Shown piece by piece: positions 33,701 to 42,480 of a stretch of 64,000 nt of DNA. A model generated the notes under the pieces. The model ran no database searches. It was not told where the DNA came from and saw only the letters and a program-made list of their open reading frames with translations. The translations under genes were made by a program, and so were the position numbers. The DNA is from Mactromeris polynyma (Eukaryota; Mollusca; Bivalvia; Venerida; Mactridae), in contig JASFXZ010000001.1 of assembly GCA_032209605.1 (NCBI GenBank), forward strand, positions 37,452,619 through 37,516,618. Direction: 5' to 3'. Within the stretch, counting starts at the first letter, position 1; every line of letters begins with the position of its first letter.

Positions 33701-36056
33701 CCCTATCTATTGCTGATCTTACTTCTTGTGTAGTGGGGAAACAGCTGACCCCAGCAATCAACAACAACCCAACAAGTACACTGACCTACAAAATAACGAA
33801 ACACTGGGAAAGCTGTCAGAAAAACACTCATGTATATCAGAATATTTGGTCAGTTGGTTCATTTTGGGTTTTACGCCGTTTCTTAACAGTAATTAAGTTA
33901 TTTAAGGTGGTCAGTTGCTCCTGGGTTACCAACCAGTACTAACCTGCTCCTCCGCAAGCAACTGATACTTCCTCCATATAAATCAAAGTTCAGAGGAGGG
34001 CAACTGACTTTAGCTGCATCAGTTAAATTGTCACGGAAGAACCAATGCCTCGTCCGGGTTTGGAGCCCACGACCTCTTTATAAGCAGTCGAGCTCTCGAC
34101 CGACTGAGTTAATCGGGCAGGCTCAATATATTGGTATGAAGACTCGTAGAAACAAGAAAATACTGACTATTAGTTGCTGGCTCATGTGGTCAAGCCTGTT
34201 AATATTACATTTACATCCTGTTACAAACAAAAAACTGCATTTTTGAAATGTGTATTTTTATAATGGATCTTTATAGCTCATAAACATCCAGGATCTTGTT
34301 GTGACTATTCATCTGGGTTGAACCACCGACAGTTCGTAAGTCGGTTGAAGAATTTGAAATATCACAAGGGTTAAGTTTACATACATTTAATTTTACTACC
34401 CTTCTAAATGTTTAATTTCTTTAAAACTGTAGAAATCCTATAAACAACTTTGTACAGTCCTCGAATACCGATATGACAACATTGTAAAAAAGCGAACTAC
34501 GTCTTCAATTGAGTTTCGGCCTTGTATGGCAATCAGTTGTAATTTCTTTCGCATTTTCTTTCCACAAGCAAGTGACATAAATTTTAATACTTCTCGTGGA
34601 TCTGATTTGTTTTTGTTTGCAGCATTTATATTGGGTACAGCGATCGCAAACTGAGTCGAGTTGATAATGTGCGATAAGTACTAACATAAGGACATTAGAA
34701 TATCAGTCCATTTGCCCGTGACATAATGTGTGCCAATGTGATAAAGGACGGTGACAGTTTTAACTCTTTAAAAACTATAAACGTCAATACTTTAAAGAAA
34801 ATGATCGTCTTATACAGAACAATTTTATCATCTTGATATCCACCAATTATTTTTACTTCCAGCTAAAAACGGTCACTATTCATTCAATCTGGTTTTCATA
34901 CCTATATATCTAATCTGCAGTGAAATATTTAGATAATATGCACAAAAAACATCGTTATCTTTCATGCATCAGTTAATATTCTAACTTTCTTGCTGATATA
35001 TCTACATTTACGTCGTTGACTGAACTTGTCATGTAACTGATATTTTAATGATTTAAAATTTTCCTATCCAGTATATTTTAGCAAAATAACTTAACAGTCA
35101 GTAAAATTAACGTTGTCGGGCTTATTGATGTTCTGTATGCCGAATACGTTTTAACTAATTATTTAGTTTGCTAGACTTCTCCCATTATACAAAATTGTTA
35201 TCTTCAAAAAAATTATTACATTCAGATTAAAATCATAGAGTTCCACTAAAGCTGCGAGGGACATCATTCCAAGGCCTGGTCGCCTTCTAGGAATTGTCAG
35301 TAAATGGTCGGTATCGTGTAACTGAACTTGAGTCGTTCAGGAAGATTTCCTAGGAAGGACAGCGTCAATAAAACACAAAAATCTAAAATTTAATCGAAAG
35401 CTTGAAGTGTGCGACAAAATGTTTACTTTAACTGCAATATCGTCTATGACAATGGTCACCGGGTTGTCTCCTCCTTTAGTATAATGACAGGTAGCCATGT
35501 TTTTTTTTTACTTTAAAGGCCTTGCGCGGTGGACGGGGTGAGGGGCAGAAAAGTACTAGGACCCCCAGGCTACGTAATCCACCCAGTAGGTATATAAAGT
35601 TGAAGCGAACGTTCTTGATTTTTTTCACAAACGAACGATTCAGGAGAGAGAAATCTTTGGGTTAACTAGCTTATACGAGTATTTACCGAAGAGAATACTT
35701 CAATAATAAAGAATAATATATTGTGCTTTGGTTCATTAACGTTTCATTTGTTGTCTAGGAACTGCAATTTTTAGATGTTTCACTGACAGATTTTAATCGT
35801 AATAATAGTAAAAGAAACTGCAAACTTAGACATACAAAATTGATAAATTATAAAAAAATACCAATTATTACGTATGAGTTACAAAGTATTTGTCACATGA
35901 AACGAATTGAGGCTCCGAGTCAAATTGCTATATTTAAAACATAATTACATACACACACACACACGCACGCACATACATTCAATTTAACAAGCATAATCAA
36001 AACATCAAAATAAAATAAACTTGAATATACATAATGAACTATAATTTTACCTTCAT
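15509..36056 (-). CDS. Secreted animal haem peroxidase (whole gene, 14 exons placed)
   Basis: A split gene for a secreted haem peroxidase of the myeloperoxidase/peroxinectin superfamily, which uses hydrogen peroxide to oxidise halides or organic substrates outside the cell. Exons from 5' to 3': 36056-36051, 33785-33647, (one missing), 30509-30304, 27945-27757, 27340-27304, 25015-24903, 22207-22097, 21429-21331, 20988-20694, 18729-18547, 18173-17955, 17499-17336, 16491-16395, 15758-15509. All use GT-AG sites and every junction keeps frame except that of exons 2 and 3. Visible motifs are distal His (GQFLDHDI), calcium loop (TSFIDAS), distal Arg (GDTRVN), proximal His (YRMGHTWIP) and ALNIQRGRDHGLPSY. 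Placed coding length is 2,108 nt, about 700 residues, a normal peroxidase size. The protein starts with a signal peptide and ends in a Pro/Thr-rich tail. A role in immunity, shell or matrix cross-linking is possible but not shown. Confidence 0.92.
16395..16491 (-). CDS. Peroxidase exon 13
   Basis: A 97-nt exon between TTATTACAG and GTAAGT. It encodes (D)QQSAIRSYSMSKILCENY, then NYTRINSPSAFEA(T). This matches the family's segment with a Cys near the domain end (..SLARILCDN..). Both junction codons are restored on joining to exons 12 and 14 (GAT and ACT). Confidence 0.9.
17336..17499 (-). CDS. Peroxidase exon 12
   Basis: A 164-nt exon between TTCAACAG and GTAAGA. It encodes SPEDVDLFTGALTETPVAGG, then SLGPTLECLLGDQFMRLKFG and DRFWYQGEAAGLNA. 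DVDLF.G.L.E.P..GG..GPT..C....QF..L..GDRFWYE is one of the most conserved stretches in animal haem peroxidases. The first base completes an Asp codon begun in exon 11. Confidence 0.95.
17955..18173 (-). CDS. Peroxidase exon 11: LNIQRGRDHGLP motif
   Basis: A 219-nt exon between TATGTTACAG and GTAAGG. It encodes IVEEQARSRLFID then ISFDLAALNIQRGRDHGLPS, and ends LQNAGY(D). The Asn of ALNIQRGRDHG hydrogen-bonds the proximal His in characterised peroxidases, and the RDHG segment is invariant. The first base completes an Arg codon begun in exon 10. Confidence 0.96.
18547..18729 (-). CDS. Peroxidase exon 10: proximal histidine
   Basis: A 183-nt exon between AATTGCAG and GTATGT. It starts MGHTWIPRDMSLFGRD; joined to exon 9 it gives AYRMGHTWIP, equivalent to the family's RFGH..IP, in which His is the proximal haem-iron ligand. 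It continues through NPAGMEGLAYWLSGANSPE to a split Arg codon (AG|A). Confidence 0.93.
19086..19390 (+). repeat. Dispersed element, copy 1 (second copy near 41.8-42.1 kb)
   Basis: About 0.3 kb starting AACAAGAACTATCTTGA...GGTCGGCGCAA and ending GTACGGCTGCGCCGAAAAA. It is closely similar along its length to 41,770-42,080 in the same orientation. TCGGCGCA near the left end and TGCGCCGA at the right end form short inverted termini. It lies in peroxidase intron 9, which otherwise shows AT-rich non-coding sequence. Confidence 0.65.
20453..20660 (+). mobile_element. tRNA-derived SINE inside peroxidase intron 9
   Basis: A tRNA-like head GGCCTCCGTGGTCGAGTGG (A box) through GGGTTCGAATCCCACC (B box, 20,510-20,525) is followed by a body with CAATCCAGCTGGCT and CCTAGGTGTC. 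The right end contains AATAGCTGAAATAG, resembling the tail of other SINEs here. The head has a long variable-arm-like stretch and no intact acceptor stem, so it is a SINE rather than a tRNA gene. It ends about 35 bp from the exon 9 donor. Confidence 0.7.
20694..20988 (-). CDS. Peroxidase exon 9: distal arginine segment
   Basis: A 295-nt exon between CTTTTTCAG and GTAATA, the largest internal exon. It begins (G)DTRVNTVPSLTAYHYLFVM, with EHNRIAKLL next. This is the family's GD.R.NE..GLT..H.LF.REHNR.A segment, and the Arg is the distal catalytic Arg. In mammalian enzymes the Glu of R..E forms an ester bond with haem; here that position is Thr (R-V-N-T). It continues IVYDEFLPSFLSAS to SFGIAYR, joining exon 10. 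Confidence 0.95.
21331..21429 (-). CDS. Peroxidase exon 8
   Basis: A 99-nt exon between GTTTAAG and GTAAGT. It encodes (A)FLKTEGNTRLPNNTDPNQT, then HCDANSGQSCSLA(G). The CTTTTTT acceptor was preferred over the GAAG ten bases downstream because only it keeps frame with exon 7 (GAG|..). The result matches the family pattern LR.G.LLKT.....LP....C......C..AGD.R. Confidence 0.88.
21480..21745 (-). mobile_element. Decayed SINE in peroxidase intron 7
   Basis: CAACAAGCAACTGACAACTTCC and a following GAATCAGAGCTGGAGG resemble the body shared with the SINEs near 33.9 and 43.2 kb. On the minus strand a tRNA-like head (GAGCTCAGAATGCAGAGCAC ... CGGTTCAAAAC) lies at 21,680-21,745, with a B-box-like GGTTCAAAAC. 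Confidence 0.5.
22097..22207 (-). CDS. Peroxidase exon 7: calcium-binding loop
   Basis: A 111-nt exon between ACTTCAG and GTGAGA. It encodes TSKASSRQQINEITSFIDAS, then NVYGSSAKIQSELRDG. T-S-F-I-D-A-S supplies the T-x-F-x-D-x-S calcium ligands known in myeloperoxidase, and REQIN..TSFLDAS.VYGS is a family hallmark. The exon begins with the last two bases of an Ala codon and ends with the first base of the next Ala codon. Confidence 0.95.
22712..24570 (+). repeat. 44-bp minisatellite, roughly 40 copies, in peroxidase intron 6
   Basis: The unit is TTTATAGCGACTCCAGCGAG followed by AATTTAACGGTATATTTGTGTACC. It runs for about 1.86 kb with substitutions and a few shortened units. From about 23,240 to 23,700 two variants alternate (AGCGAGAATTTAACGGTGTA..TGTG and AGCGATAATTAAACGGTGTA..TTTG), giving an 88-bp higher-order unit. 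A third variant (AACGCTATATTTG) is locally amplified at 23,790-23,930. Edge units are the most diverged. Not coding; it ends about 330 bp from exon 6. Confidence 0.95.
24903..25015 (-). CDS. Peroxidase exon 6
   Basis: A 113-nt exon between ACTTACAG and GTAAGT. It encodes TQHCINIVIEGNDNFNPMFK, then KGYCMGVPRSAPVFCPD. It matches the family region C..I.IP..D..F....C..F.RS.P.C. The exon lies between two long minisatellites in the flanking introns. Confidence 0.92.
25568..27215. repeat. 69-bp palindrome-bearing minisatellite in peroxidase intron 5
   Basis: The unit includes GGTAATACTGCTGTTACCGC, GGACGAAGTAGCGG, AATCACTACCAACA and CCGCTAACAGCGGTACATGA. CCGCTAACAGCGG is a short hairpin (5-bp stem, 3-nt loop), and GCTGTTACC pairs imperfectly with the next GCTAACAGC. 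Four consecutive units near 25,640-25,870 are 60 bp long and lack the hairpin. The 69-bp period keeps reading frames open on both strands (for example 26,326-26,610 on + and 25,773-26,132 on -), but these are artefacts because the array lies within an intron. Confidence 0.93.
27304..27340 (-). CDS. Peroxidase exon 5 (37 nt)
   Basis: A 37-nt exon between TATTTTCCAG and GTAAGT, encoding (E)VTDCCAPASAT(D). The pair of Cys matches the family's DCC segment just after the distal His exon. Both junction codons (GAG and GAC) are restored when it is joined to exons 4 and 6, which supports so small an exon. Confidence 0.88.
27757..27945 (-). CDS. Peroxidase exon 4: distal histidine
   Basis: A 189-nt exon between CATATTGCAG and GTTTGG. 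It encodes DGLEAPRSSGVNGGTLPNAR, then NVSNAVH and LHTFQMGQFLDHDIIATP. In GQFLDHD the His is the distal catalytic residue and the flanking Asps bind calcium and attach to haem in characterised relatives. All are present. Confidence 0.96.
28985..29640 (+). repeat. Four degenerate tandem repeats of about 170 bp in peroxidase intron 3
   Basis: Unit landmarks are ATGAGCCAGAGTCATA, TTTACAGGAATGTTCA, GTAGTTGTGCACC and GTGCAAAGTTATG(A/G)CCCTTGA. The word TGAGCC/TGAACC recurs at 29,001, 29,170, 29,343 and 29,512, a period of 169-173 bp. No coding potential. Confidence 0.85.
29940..30148 (-). mobile_element. tRNA-Thr-like SINE in peroxidase intron 3
   Basis: The minus-strand head AGCGGAACCGTGGTCCAGTG (A box), then GGACTAGTAATCC with an AGT anticodon-like loop and AGTTCGATCCCCCGCTG (B box), lies at 30,075-30,147. 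It is followed by about 130 bp of non-tRNA body ending near 29,944. The attached body marks it as a SINE. Confidence 0.65.
30304..30509 (-). CDS. Peroxidase exon 3
   Basis: A 206-nt exon between CAATTCATAG and GTAAAG. It encodes GFTHDDLQHDAVLAEFSRQT, then SGCTPHVGLCDGTDAYRTP and NGSCNNLQNPIFGMAG. It corresponds to the family's C......C....YRT.DGSCNNL..P..G segment at the start of the catalytic domain. It begins with one base completing a codon, which the phase of exon 2 cannot supply, so an exon is missing upstream. Confidence 0.93.
30510..33646 (-). other. Peroxidase intron region between exons 2 and 3, probably hiding one exon
   Basis: Exon 2 ends in phase 1 and exon 3 begins needing two bases, so a (3n+1)-nt exon should lie here. 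The only candidate I found is a 22-nt microexon at 30,838-30,859 (acceptor GTTTCAG, donor GTAAGA). It restores frame and would read EENMVQNCN, but this is weak. The region also holds a T-rich CCCTTTTG-repeat tract at 31,140-31,250 and the Tc1 relic at 32,305-32,589; otherwise it is AT-rich non-coding DNA. Confidence 0.55.
32305..32589 (+). pseudogene. Tc1/mariner transposase C-terminal relic
   Basis: Reading through one stop and at least two frameshifts gives DNATSHTARDTFNSLIRNTI, DWPA*SPDLNPIEHVWDIL, DRRVRRRPNPPANVK, LIQEWNNIPQAEINTLV and CTVVVNSSCGHTRY then TAA. DNA..HTA...SPDLNPIEH.WD.L carries the second Asp and the final acidic residue of the Tc1-family DDE catalytic core, and GGHT.Y is the usual C-terminus. 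Only the last third of the gene remains. It is a dead insertion in a peroxidase intron, opposite in strand. Confidence 0.85.
33647..33785 (-). CDS. Peroxidase exon 2: signal peptide and pro-region
   Basis: A 139-nt exon between TATTTTGTAG and GTAAGT. With exon 1 it gives MKVSVLVGLLLIAGVSCFP, a typical secretory signal (Lys, then a run of V/L/I/A/G, with likely cleavage near VSC). A charged helical stretch follows: TTQEVRSAIDRAKSINILKR, then ALNSLEQRE. The pro-region is poorly conserved in this family, so the call rests on the perfect ATG AAG|GTC splice, the signal peptide and position. Confidence 0.8.
33850..34120 (-). mobile_element. tRNA-derived SINE in peroxidase intron 1
   Basis: The minus-strand head GCCTGCCCGATTAACTCAGTCGG (A box) to GGGCTCCAAACCC lies at 34,044-34,118. 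A body follows with CAACTGACC, AACCAGTACTAACCTG in inverse and CTCCGCAAGCAACTGA. The 3' tail near 33,860-33,885 reads GGGTTTTACGCCGTTTCTTA on the plus strand, matching tails at 38.4, 43.1 and 46.5 kb. Confidence 0.65.
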
Positions 36057-36151
36057 GTCAGCGTTTAGAAATGCAAATATATAGCTGTCGCCAAGCACAG
36101 ATACCTGATTTTCTGTGCACTCAAGTTCTCGCTGCGTCGAAATTATAATAT
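36051..36151 (-). CDS. Peroxidase exon 1: 5' UTR and first two codons
   Basis: ATG AAG at 36,056-36,051 is followed directly by a GTAAAA donor. Joined to exon 2 it starts the signal peptide MKVSVLV. The context GAC ATG A has a purine at -3. The approximate transcription start at 36,151 is inferred from the TATA box about 30 bases upstream. Confidence 0.78.
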
Positions 36152-36174
36152 ATGTGGGTAGAAAATCTTGGTGC

Positions 36175-36182
36175 TTTATATA
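36175..36182 (-). promoter_or_regulatory. TATA box of the peroxidase gene
   Basis: TATATAAA on the minus strand (GGGTATATAAAGCACC), about 120 bases before the ATG. It is a strong consensus at a sensible distance, giving a short 5' UTR of about 95 nt. TATA-box promoters usually serve regulated or tissue-specific genes. Confidence 0.7.
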
Positions 36183-36249
36183 CCCTGGGTATACCAAACG
36201 CCTTATTGAATGTAAGAGACAGTAGTCACGATATATATACAAATACGAA

Positions 36250-38186
36250 TCAAATTAGACTGCGGGGGAAAAAAATCACGATGTCGTTTATCGCGTAAAG
36301 TACGCTTCAGATTTTGAATTGTAGCTTAAGCAAGGCTAAGCTTGTATACTTGTTCGGTTCATGGGACGATGTAAAGTCATAGGTTGACGGAAACAGGACT
36401 ATCACGGATCAAACATGCGCTTGTTGCCAGAGACAGACCAATATAGGGACGGGTCGACGCTGTTTTATATTGTACTACGGGCATTCGGAAAACCTCGGTC
36501 AACTACGTCCAGTAACGAAGTGGTACGGAAATATTCGAGAGCTGTCGAGAATGTACTACGGGTTGTAAGATCGTCAAGGAAGACGATATGGAAATATACT
36601 GGTCAAAAATGCTAACCCGAGGGTACTATTTCATATAGTTTATAAAAAGTTCCTGGACACTTCTTTTGTTGATTTCGAATGTAGTTAGCCGTGACATATA
36701 TTATTCAAATGAGCTAAACGATCGAAACAAGACGATGTTAACCTGCCAAAATTACGTTCATCGTTTTCAGATCACTTTGTAATAATGTAGCGAAAGATTT
36801 TCACAGAACAAAACGGCATGTTTATATCTTTTGACCAGAATATATGTAAGTGACAAATATAAGTGAATTTTGTCTATGTATTAGAGGAATCATTTAAGAG
36901 CGTTAAAAATCAGTATCCACCTGACTTTTTGAATTAATTAAGTAATTAAAGCTGACATCGGGCGTCCCTGAAATTACTAGCTGGATCTTTAAAACACGGG
37001 TCAGATATTTCTGGTAATTACTCAAAGTATCTATATATCTATCTATTAATAATAGGCACAAAAAGACCAAACGAAGAATTAAAGTAATGTTTTACTCGTA
37101 TTTGAACATGTTCACATTAATATGCAATTGATTTTCTGAAGTCGAATAGCGAGCCAGCTCGTACATCGTTATTCGAGTGATTTTTAAATATTTGAATTCA
37201 GACCTAGTAGCGAACCCAGAGCTAGCGCTGACATGAACATTCGACTTGACCGTGGCGAATACATATCTGGAGTCCAATAACGAGCCAGCTCGTACATCGT
37301 TATTCGAGTGATTTTTGAATATTTTAATACAGACCTAGTAGCGAACCCAGAGCTAGCGCTGACAAACATTCGAACTTGTCACAAGCTCGCGATATCAGGC
37401 AGGTCATAAATACTTGTGGAAATCATTAAAAATGATTAAAACTCGCATCCTAGCTGAGCGTGTTTATTACAAACATACCGGAGAATAAATTGGTTGTGCA
37501 ATGCAGACGTTTTGATATTTTCAAATAAATGCAGTCAAGTGATTTATCTAATACATACACAATGGTGCATTTTGTCACGACTATGAAATTACAAACATAA
37601 TATGCATGCTTTACCCCAGTATTGCGTACAAGAACATCACAAGCTATACAAGATTGGTTGGGTGAAATACGTGAAATAACGAATACTTGAGAATATTTGA
37701 GATCACAGTATTGTCATGCTGTATATTTTACGTATTCTGTCTGTACTACGAAATACCCGTCTCGATTTTATAATCCCTCATACAAACACGTGATCAGGAA
37801 TTATGGTATGGTGCGGTGGAAAGGACACCTGATCCGAAGACTGAGTTCAAATTCTACCTTGAGTGAAGTTAAACAGCGGATTTCTTTAGTCTGCACTAGA
37901 CATAAGTTTTGCTTGAAGTCGGCTACTTTCGGTTGAGAAACACGTCAATATCAACCCACCAGAAAGAATTTTAGTAAATTGAAATGCAGTTTAGGTACTT
38001 TGAAAGTTGCTTATAGCCATCTGAGATGAGGAAATAAATGTAAAGACCCTTAAAGCTCTAACATATCATGGAAGTGAAATAATACGCCAAAAGCACTAGG
38101 GCAATTCCTAGACAGTCATTTGTCCTGATTTCTAATTCAGTATGGTCAGTCAGAAGAATTTACTAAATGCACACAGTTACTTATAT
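36250..38186. other. Upstream flank of the peroxidase gene; no other gene seen
   Basis: AT-rich sequence. The only structured feature is a 131-bp duplication: GAGCCAGCTCGTACATCG starts at 37,151 and again at 37,282, and each copy carries CAGACCTAGTAGCGAACCC and AGAGCTAGCGCTGACA. Short ORFs in this duplication are artefacts. Confidence 0.5.
37145..37375. repeat. Tandem duplication, 131-bp period, about 1.8 copies
   Basis: Two copies of GAGCCAGCTCGTACATCG through GAGCTAGCGCTGACA, 131 bp apart with few differences. The second ends at about 37,375. Confidence 0.85.
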
Positions 38187-38200
38187 ACTGTTTTGAATGA

Positions 38201-38416
38201 AGCCGCGGCCGTGGTCCAGTGGTTATTGCGCTGGACTTGTAACCCGGCGATCCGTGTTCGATTCCTGGTCGCGGCAGGTCATACCCATCCATGAAATTTG
38301 CCGGCTCCTTGTGGAAGGGTAAGTTAGTACTGGTTAGAATTCAGAAAACTGGTTAGGTGAACCGGCCGCCGTATATAACTGAAATAGCGTTGAGAAACGA
38401 CGTTAAACCCGATGAA
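38201..38416 (+). mobile_element. tRNA-Thr-like SINE with perfect 14-bp target-site duplication
   Basis: The head at 38,202-38,276 folds like a tRNA: GCCGCGG pairs with TCGCGGC, with A box TGGTCCAGTGG, an anticodon-like loop CTTGTAAC (TGT) and B box GTTCGATTCC. About 140 bp of body follows, ending TGAGAAACGACGTTAAACCC then GATGAA. ACTGTTTTGAATGA occurs exactly at 38,187-38,200 and 38,417-38,430. The intact duplication and stem point to a fairly recent insertion. Confidence 0.9.
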
Positions 38417-38430
38417 ACTGTTTTGAATGA

Positions 38431-40690
38431 CGTGAAACCTAAGGTCAAGTACCGATAGGCCAATGATATCTAAATTACATTAATAATATTGATATTTTTA
38501 TATTTTCAGTAACCAAGCACCGATTCTTGCTCTTACCAGTTGCTTGATCTAGCCGTAAGCGGCTTACTTTGCTGGAGAAAATGTCTGTACCAACAACCAA
38601 TTCAAACAGGTCCATAGAAGAACGTTTGGACCGGATTGAACAACTAAATTTTGCTGAGTGTTATGTATTCGCGTCACTTCTCGTTCGTAGTCGGTACATA
38701 AAAAATCTAAAAATGTGATCATACAGTCATACTCAAACATCATTGTTAGTTATACCTTGAACAAACACGTTATTCATTTTTATTGATCTGAATTGAGTAA
38801 ATTATCATATTATTACATTATTGAGTAATTTTCGATCGTAAAGTAATGAAAGCTTTCGGCAAAAGTTTGATGTAGATCGATTTCAAAATTTCAAAATTAT
38901 AGTAAAGTTATGTACTTTTAAGGTTGTCTCAAACCAAAGATAATGTCTTCACTACACAGTTCAACAAAACGAGTGTATATTTGTAAGCAATCACTACCAA
39001 TTACCTAATCGATACATCAGTATAGAAACTGAGCGCACACGAGTCGACAACGAACTATTACATCAAACGAAATCAACCACATATTTCAATATTAGTTCTA
39101 TACATTCATGATTATATAGGGCATGTTTATTTATAGAAAACATAAGTTTAATTAAATACTGCGATATATGTTTATCTTTAACTTGCAGCAAAACAATTTT
39201 CCTGAATGATATAATAATGTATTATCAAGCGATTAGTTCAGGGTTAAAAAGTAAGAGTGTTTTGTTGGCTGTTTACATCGTTTGTTAATAGCACTTCAGT
39301 TTTGTAGGACAGACAGACGACATATTACCTATTTGTATTAACCTTTTCTTCCGCAAGCATTTACAAAATGACTTTGTATATATTATTTTCTGATAGATTG
39401 TCGAGAAAACATACTATTCACACCTAATTCGAACCCTAGACATCCAGGTTAGTCAACGATGGCTCGACCGACTAAGTTAACGGAGCGGGCTTACAATATC
39501 AACACAACTTCTTAAGGCATCATGTATTTATGTGGAAAAAACTTCACATATTGGGCAATATTCTTACTTATCACATCACTTGTGACATTTTAACCAATGA
39601 GAAACTGGAAAGTTGAAAGTCAGGGCAATCAAATTGGCTTAAAAATAGGCCAAAGACTTAAAGATATAGCACACGTATTACATTGCACGTACTAGTGCGT
39701 GAACACTGCGTGATGTTGTGACATGAGATATACTTTGCTTCTTGTCCTTTTCCAAACTGAGATCCATGGATCGTGTAGATGCGTCGTGGGAAAATCAAAG
39801 CATTTTAATGTCTTATACATTGACAATGAACGATTATGATTACCGCTGATACTGTAAGCAACTAATTTCAGTATATTTAGAAACAAATAATCTCATAGCC
39901 AAACTGACATCGACGATACATTGAGTTTTTTGTTGCTGTATAATATAAGCTAATCGTAATAAACTATTTTCATAATGCTCGCTGCATAACTCAAATATAT
40001 CAACGCCTTTACAAAACTTAAACCTTACTTAAAATGTTTTCAGTATACCCCAATTGAACCTCCGAATTGAACCTGTCACAAATCGTTTGACTTGTCCATG
40101 CATTATTGTGCATTATTAGGGTCGAAATCTAAATAAGTGTAAAAAATCGAGCTACGCTTACAATGTGGATAGATGTACCGCGAACATTAACATTTCATAA
40201 GCATGACCTTACTCATTTTGTGAATTAAATGTTGTACGATATTTCATATAAATCATTCATTGTTATGCGTAATAAAAGTTACACGGACGTTTTCATTTTT
40301 ATAACATTCCGAAAATATTCGTACACCTTAGTTAATACTTAAAGGAAATCTGATATGTATGCGTCTGAAAGCCTTAAAACATACGATACAGCCACTCCAC
40401 TAAAATACTGTCGTTAAATACAACGATTTATAAGTGGTTGAAATATACATAAAACATTGGTTCAGTAATCTTAATATGTTTTACCTTATGTTATTGCGCC
40501 ATAATATGGGTTTCAAAAAGGCATAAAACATAGGAAACTACCTGCTGAGTCTTTATTTGTCATTACTAATCAAATATGTTTCTCTCTTAAGAAACTGAGC
40601 AATATAAATAATTAATAAAAAAGGATAACTTTATTTCAGACTATATTATTATCAGTACACACAATTATATAAATATATATATGTTATATT
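38431..40690. other. Non-coding AT-rich stretch with a SINE head remnant
   Basis: No gene seen. At 39,424-39,493 the minus strand holds a tRNA-like head (GCCCGCTCCGTTAACTTAG through AGGGTTCGAATT) without a recognisable body. Confidence 0.5.
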
Positions 40691-41330
40691 TGCTCATGTA
40701 TATATTACATACTAACAACCAGTTCCTACTAACGTTTTCATTGTACGGTATGTACTGGGATGCCCTCGACCCTCTCATACCTATGGACGAGGAAAATAAA
40801 TTCTCTCTCCCAAAAAAAACAAAAAAACATTCACAATATCGATATTCTCTATCGATTCTATAATGCCTTCCCTTTTCAATCATAAGGGTATGACATGCAC
40901 TTCTAAAACTTGCAAAACAAGATCTGTTTTTTGTAATATCTATAACATAGATGTATTCAACTTCATAGTTATGCTTAAAATTAACATAATGAGGTAGTTT
41001 TCTATTCGAGAAACATTTTTCTCTCCTGTTTTGTAAATGCTGGTCCAAAGCCGTTGGTCGTACTGATTTAAAAACATATTTTGATTACCGACATTTTGTC
41101 GTTCCCATATATATCCAAATCCATTTGTATACACAGAATTATTTTTTATGTTTGACCCAAGATTTAGAAACCTATCTTATCATAGTACAAAAGCATATCA
41201 TAACATTTTTAACATATCTATCATTCTTCTTACGCACAATTCGATCCAGTATTTCATACAACGCCTTGTAGACATAATATACATAGGGTATCTCCCTACA
41301 TCAGCTTACACTGCACCGTTACAAGCGTGC
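40690..41330 (-). mobile_element. Non-LTR retrotransposon ORF2 C-terminal fragment
   Basis: Minus-strand frames give in order VGRYPMYIMSTRRCMKYWIE, TNGFGYIWERQNVGNQNMFL and, after frameshifts, LMIEKGRHYRIDREYRYCEC. I recognise this order (GRYP...KYW...GFGY.WE.Q.VG...F...HR.LMIE.GR..) from the region after reverse transcriptase in invertebrate non-LTR ORF2 proteins, ending in a Cys-rich segment. Several stops and frameshifts are present. No RT domain is adjacent. Confidence 0.65.
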
Positions 41331-41769
41331 GGGTACACATTATTAAGACTAATATAAACCGTCAGCGAATAAGGGAGGTAACTAGTATTATTGTTTTCTT
41401 CTACAATACAAAGAATTTGCTCCCTTTGAAACGTTTCGATTCGGTGATCAAGATTGGCATACGTAAATCAATAATTCATCATTTATGTAAATTGAAACGT
41501 TGAATCCTAACCACGTGCAACAAATGATGTACTTGACGGATCCAGTCAAAATATCATTAATGTTAGATTGCAACGCTAAATATTTTTTTTTACGTTGCCG
41601 AAAGAATTTTGTACGAATGCCAAGATCTGATTGATTTAAGCTATGCGTGTATACAAAAATTGCGGCTGTCGTCCTTGATACATTCAGCTTGATTGGAAGT
41701 TAATTAGTTTTTTTCATGGGCCCATGATTATATAACAATTATCATTGCTTCTATAAAATACTGCAAAAC

Positions 41770-42080
41770 AAGTAATTTCTTGATAAAAGATGGTCGGCGC
41801 AATTAGAAGGTTGAGATTTGTTGTGAAACACAAAACATTGCCGGTATGTTACGATTGCTGGTCACTTCAGATCCAAAATGGATTTCGGTAAATTGATCGA
41901 ATTCAGTGGATTTCGGTAAAGTAACTTATCCCTTATCGAAAGGTTAGCCAATCCGGTTCAATGTTACAAACGTTGTTCGGTTGAAAAGAAGTTGGTTTAG
42001 TGGTTAGCGTAAGATTTGATTGGTTTACACAACACTGATATGTAAAAAGCAAAGCCATGTTAGTACGACTGCGCCGAAAT
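41770..42080 (+). repeat. Dispersed element, copy 2 (first copy at 19.1-19.4 kb)
   Basis: AACAAGTAATTTCTTGATAA then GGTCGGCGCAATTAGAAGG, ending GTACGACTGCGCCGAAAT. It matches 19,086-19,390 along its full length with moderate divergence and a few small indels. Confidence 0.65.
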
Positions 42081-42480
42081 ATCTTCAATCACATAACATT
42101 TTACGAGTCATCATCAGGTGCTGCTATACAACGTATGTTTATTAGACATTCCCATTATCAAGACAATCTATACGCATATTTTAACTAAGGGCCCGGTAGG
42201 TAATTTGGACTAAAGTTATTCCTTTGAGCCAATAAAGCCCCGAAAATACACGATGAAGTCGGACAATATTTACCAGGTACGCATGCATATTCGTACAAAA
42301 TCGTAAATAACGGTCGACAAAGTACGGGGGAGTACGTAAGACTATCATATGCGCTCGATGAGACGGCGATAATGCCCGAAGAGAATGGCGAAGATTAATG
42401 AGTACCAGTAGAATGTTGTCTAATGATACAATCCATACGGTAAATAGATTATTAAGAATTTAATTACGGCGTAATTTCAT

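Noticed and set aside
38202..38276. Functional tRNA-Thr gene
   Set aside because: The tRNA-like head is fused to a SINE body and the whole unit is bounded by a target-site duplication.
40665..41048. 127-residue minus-strand host protein
   Set aside because: LMIEKGRHYRIDREYRYC and the upstream GFGYIWERQ.VG segment match my knowledge of the C-terminal part of non-LTR ORF2 proteins, with frameshifts.
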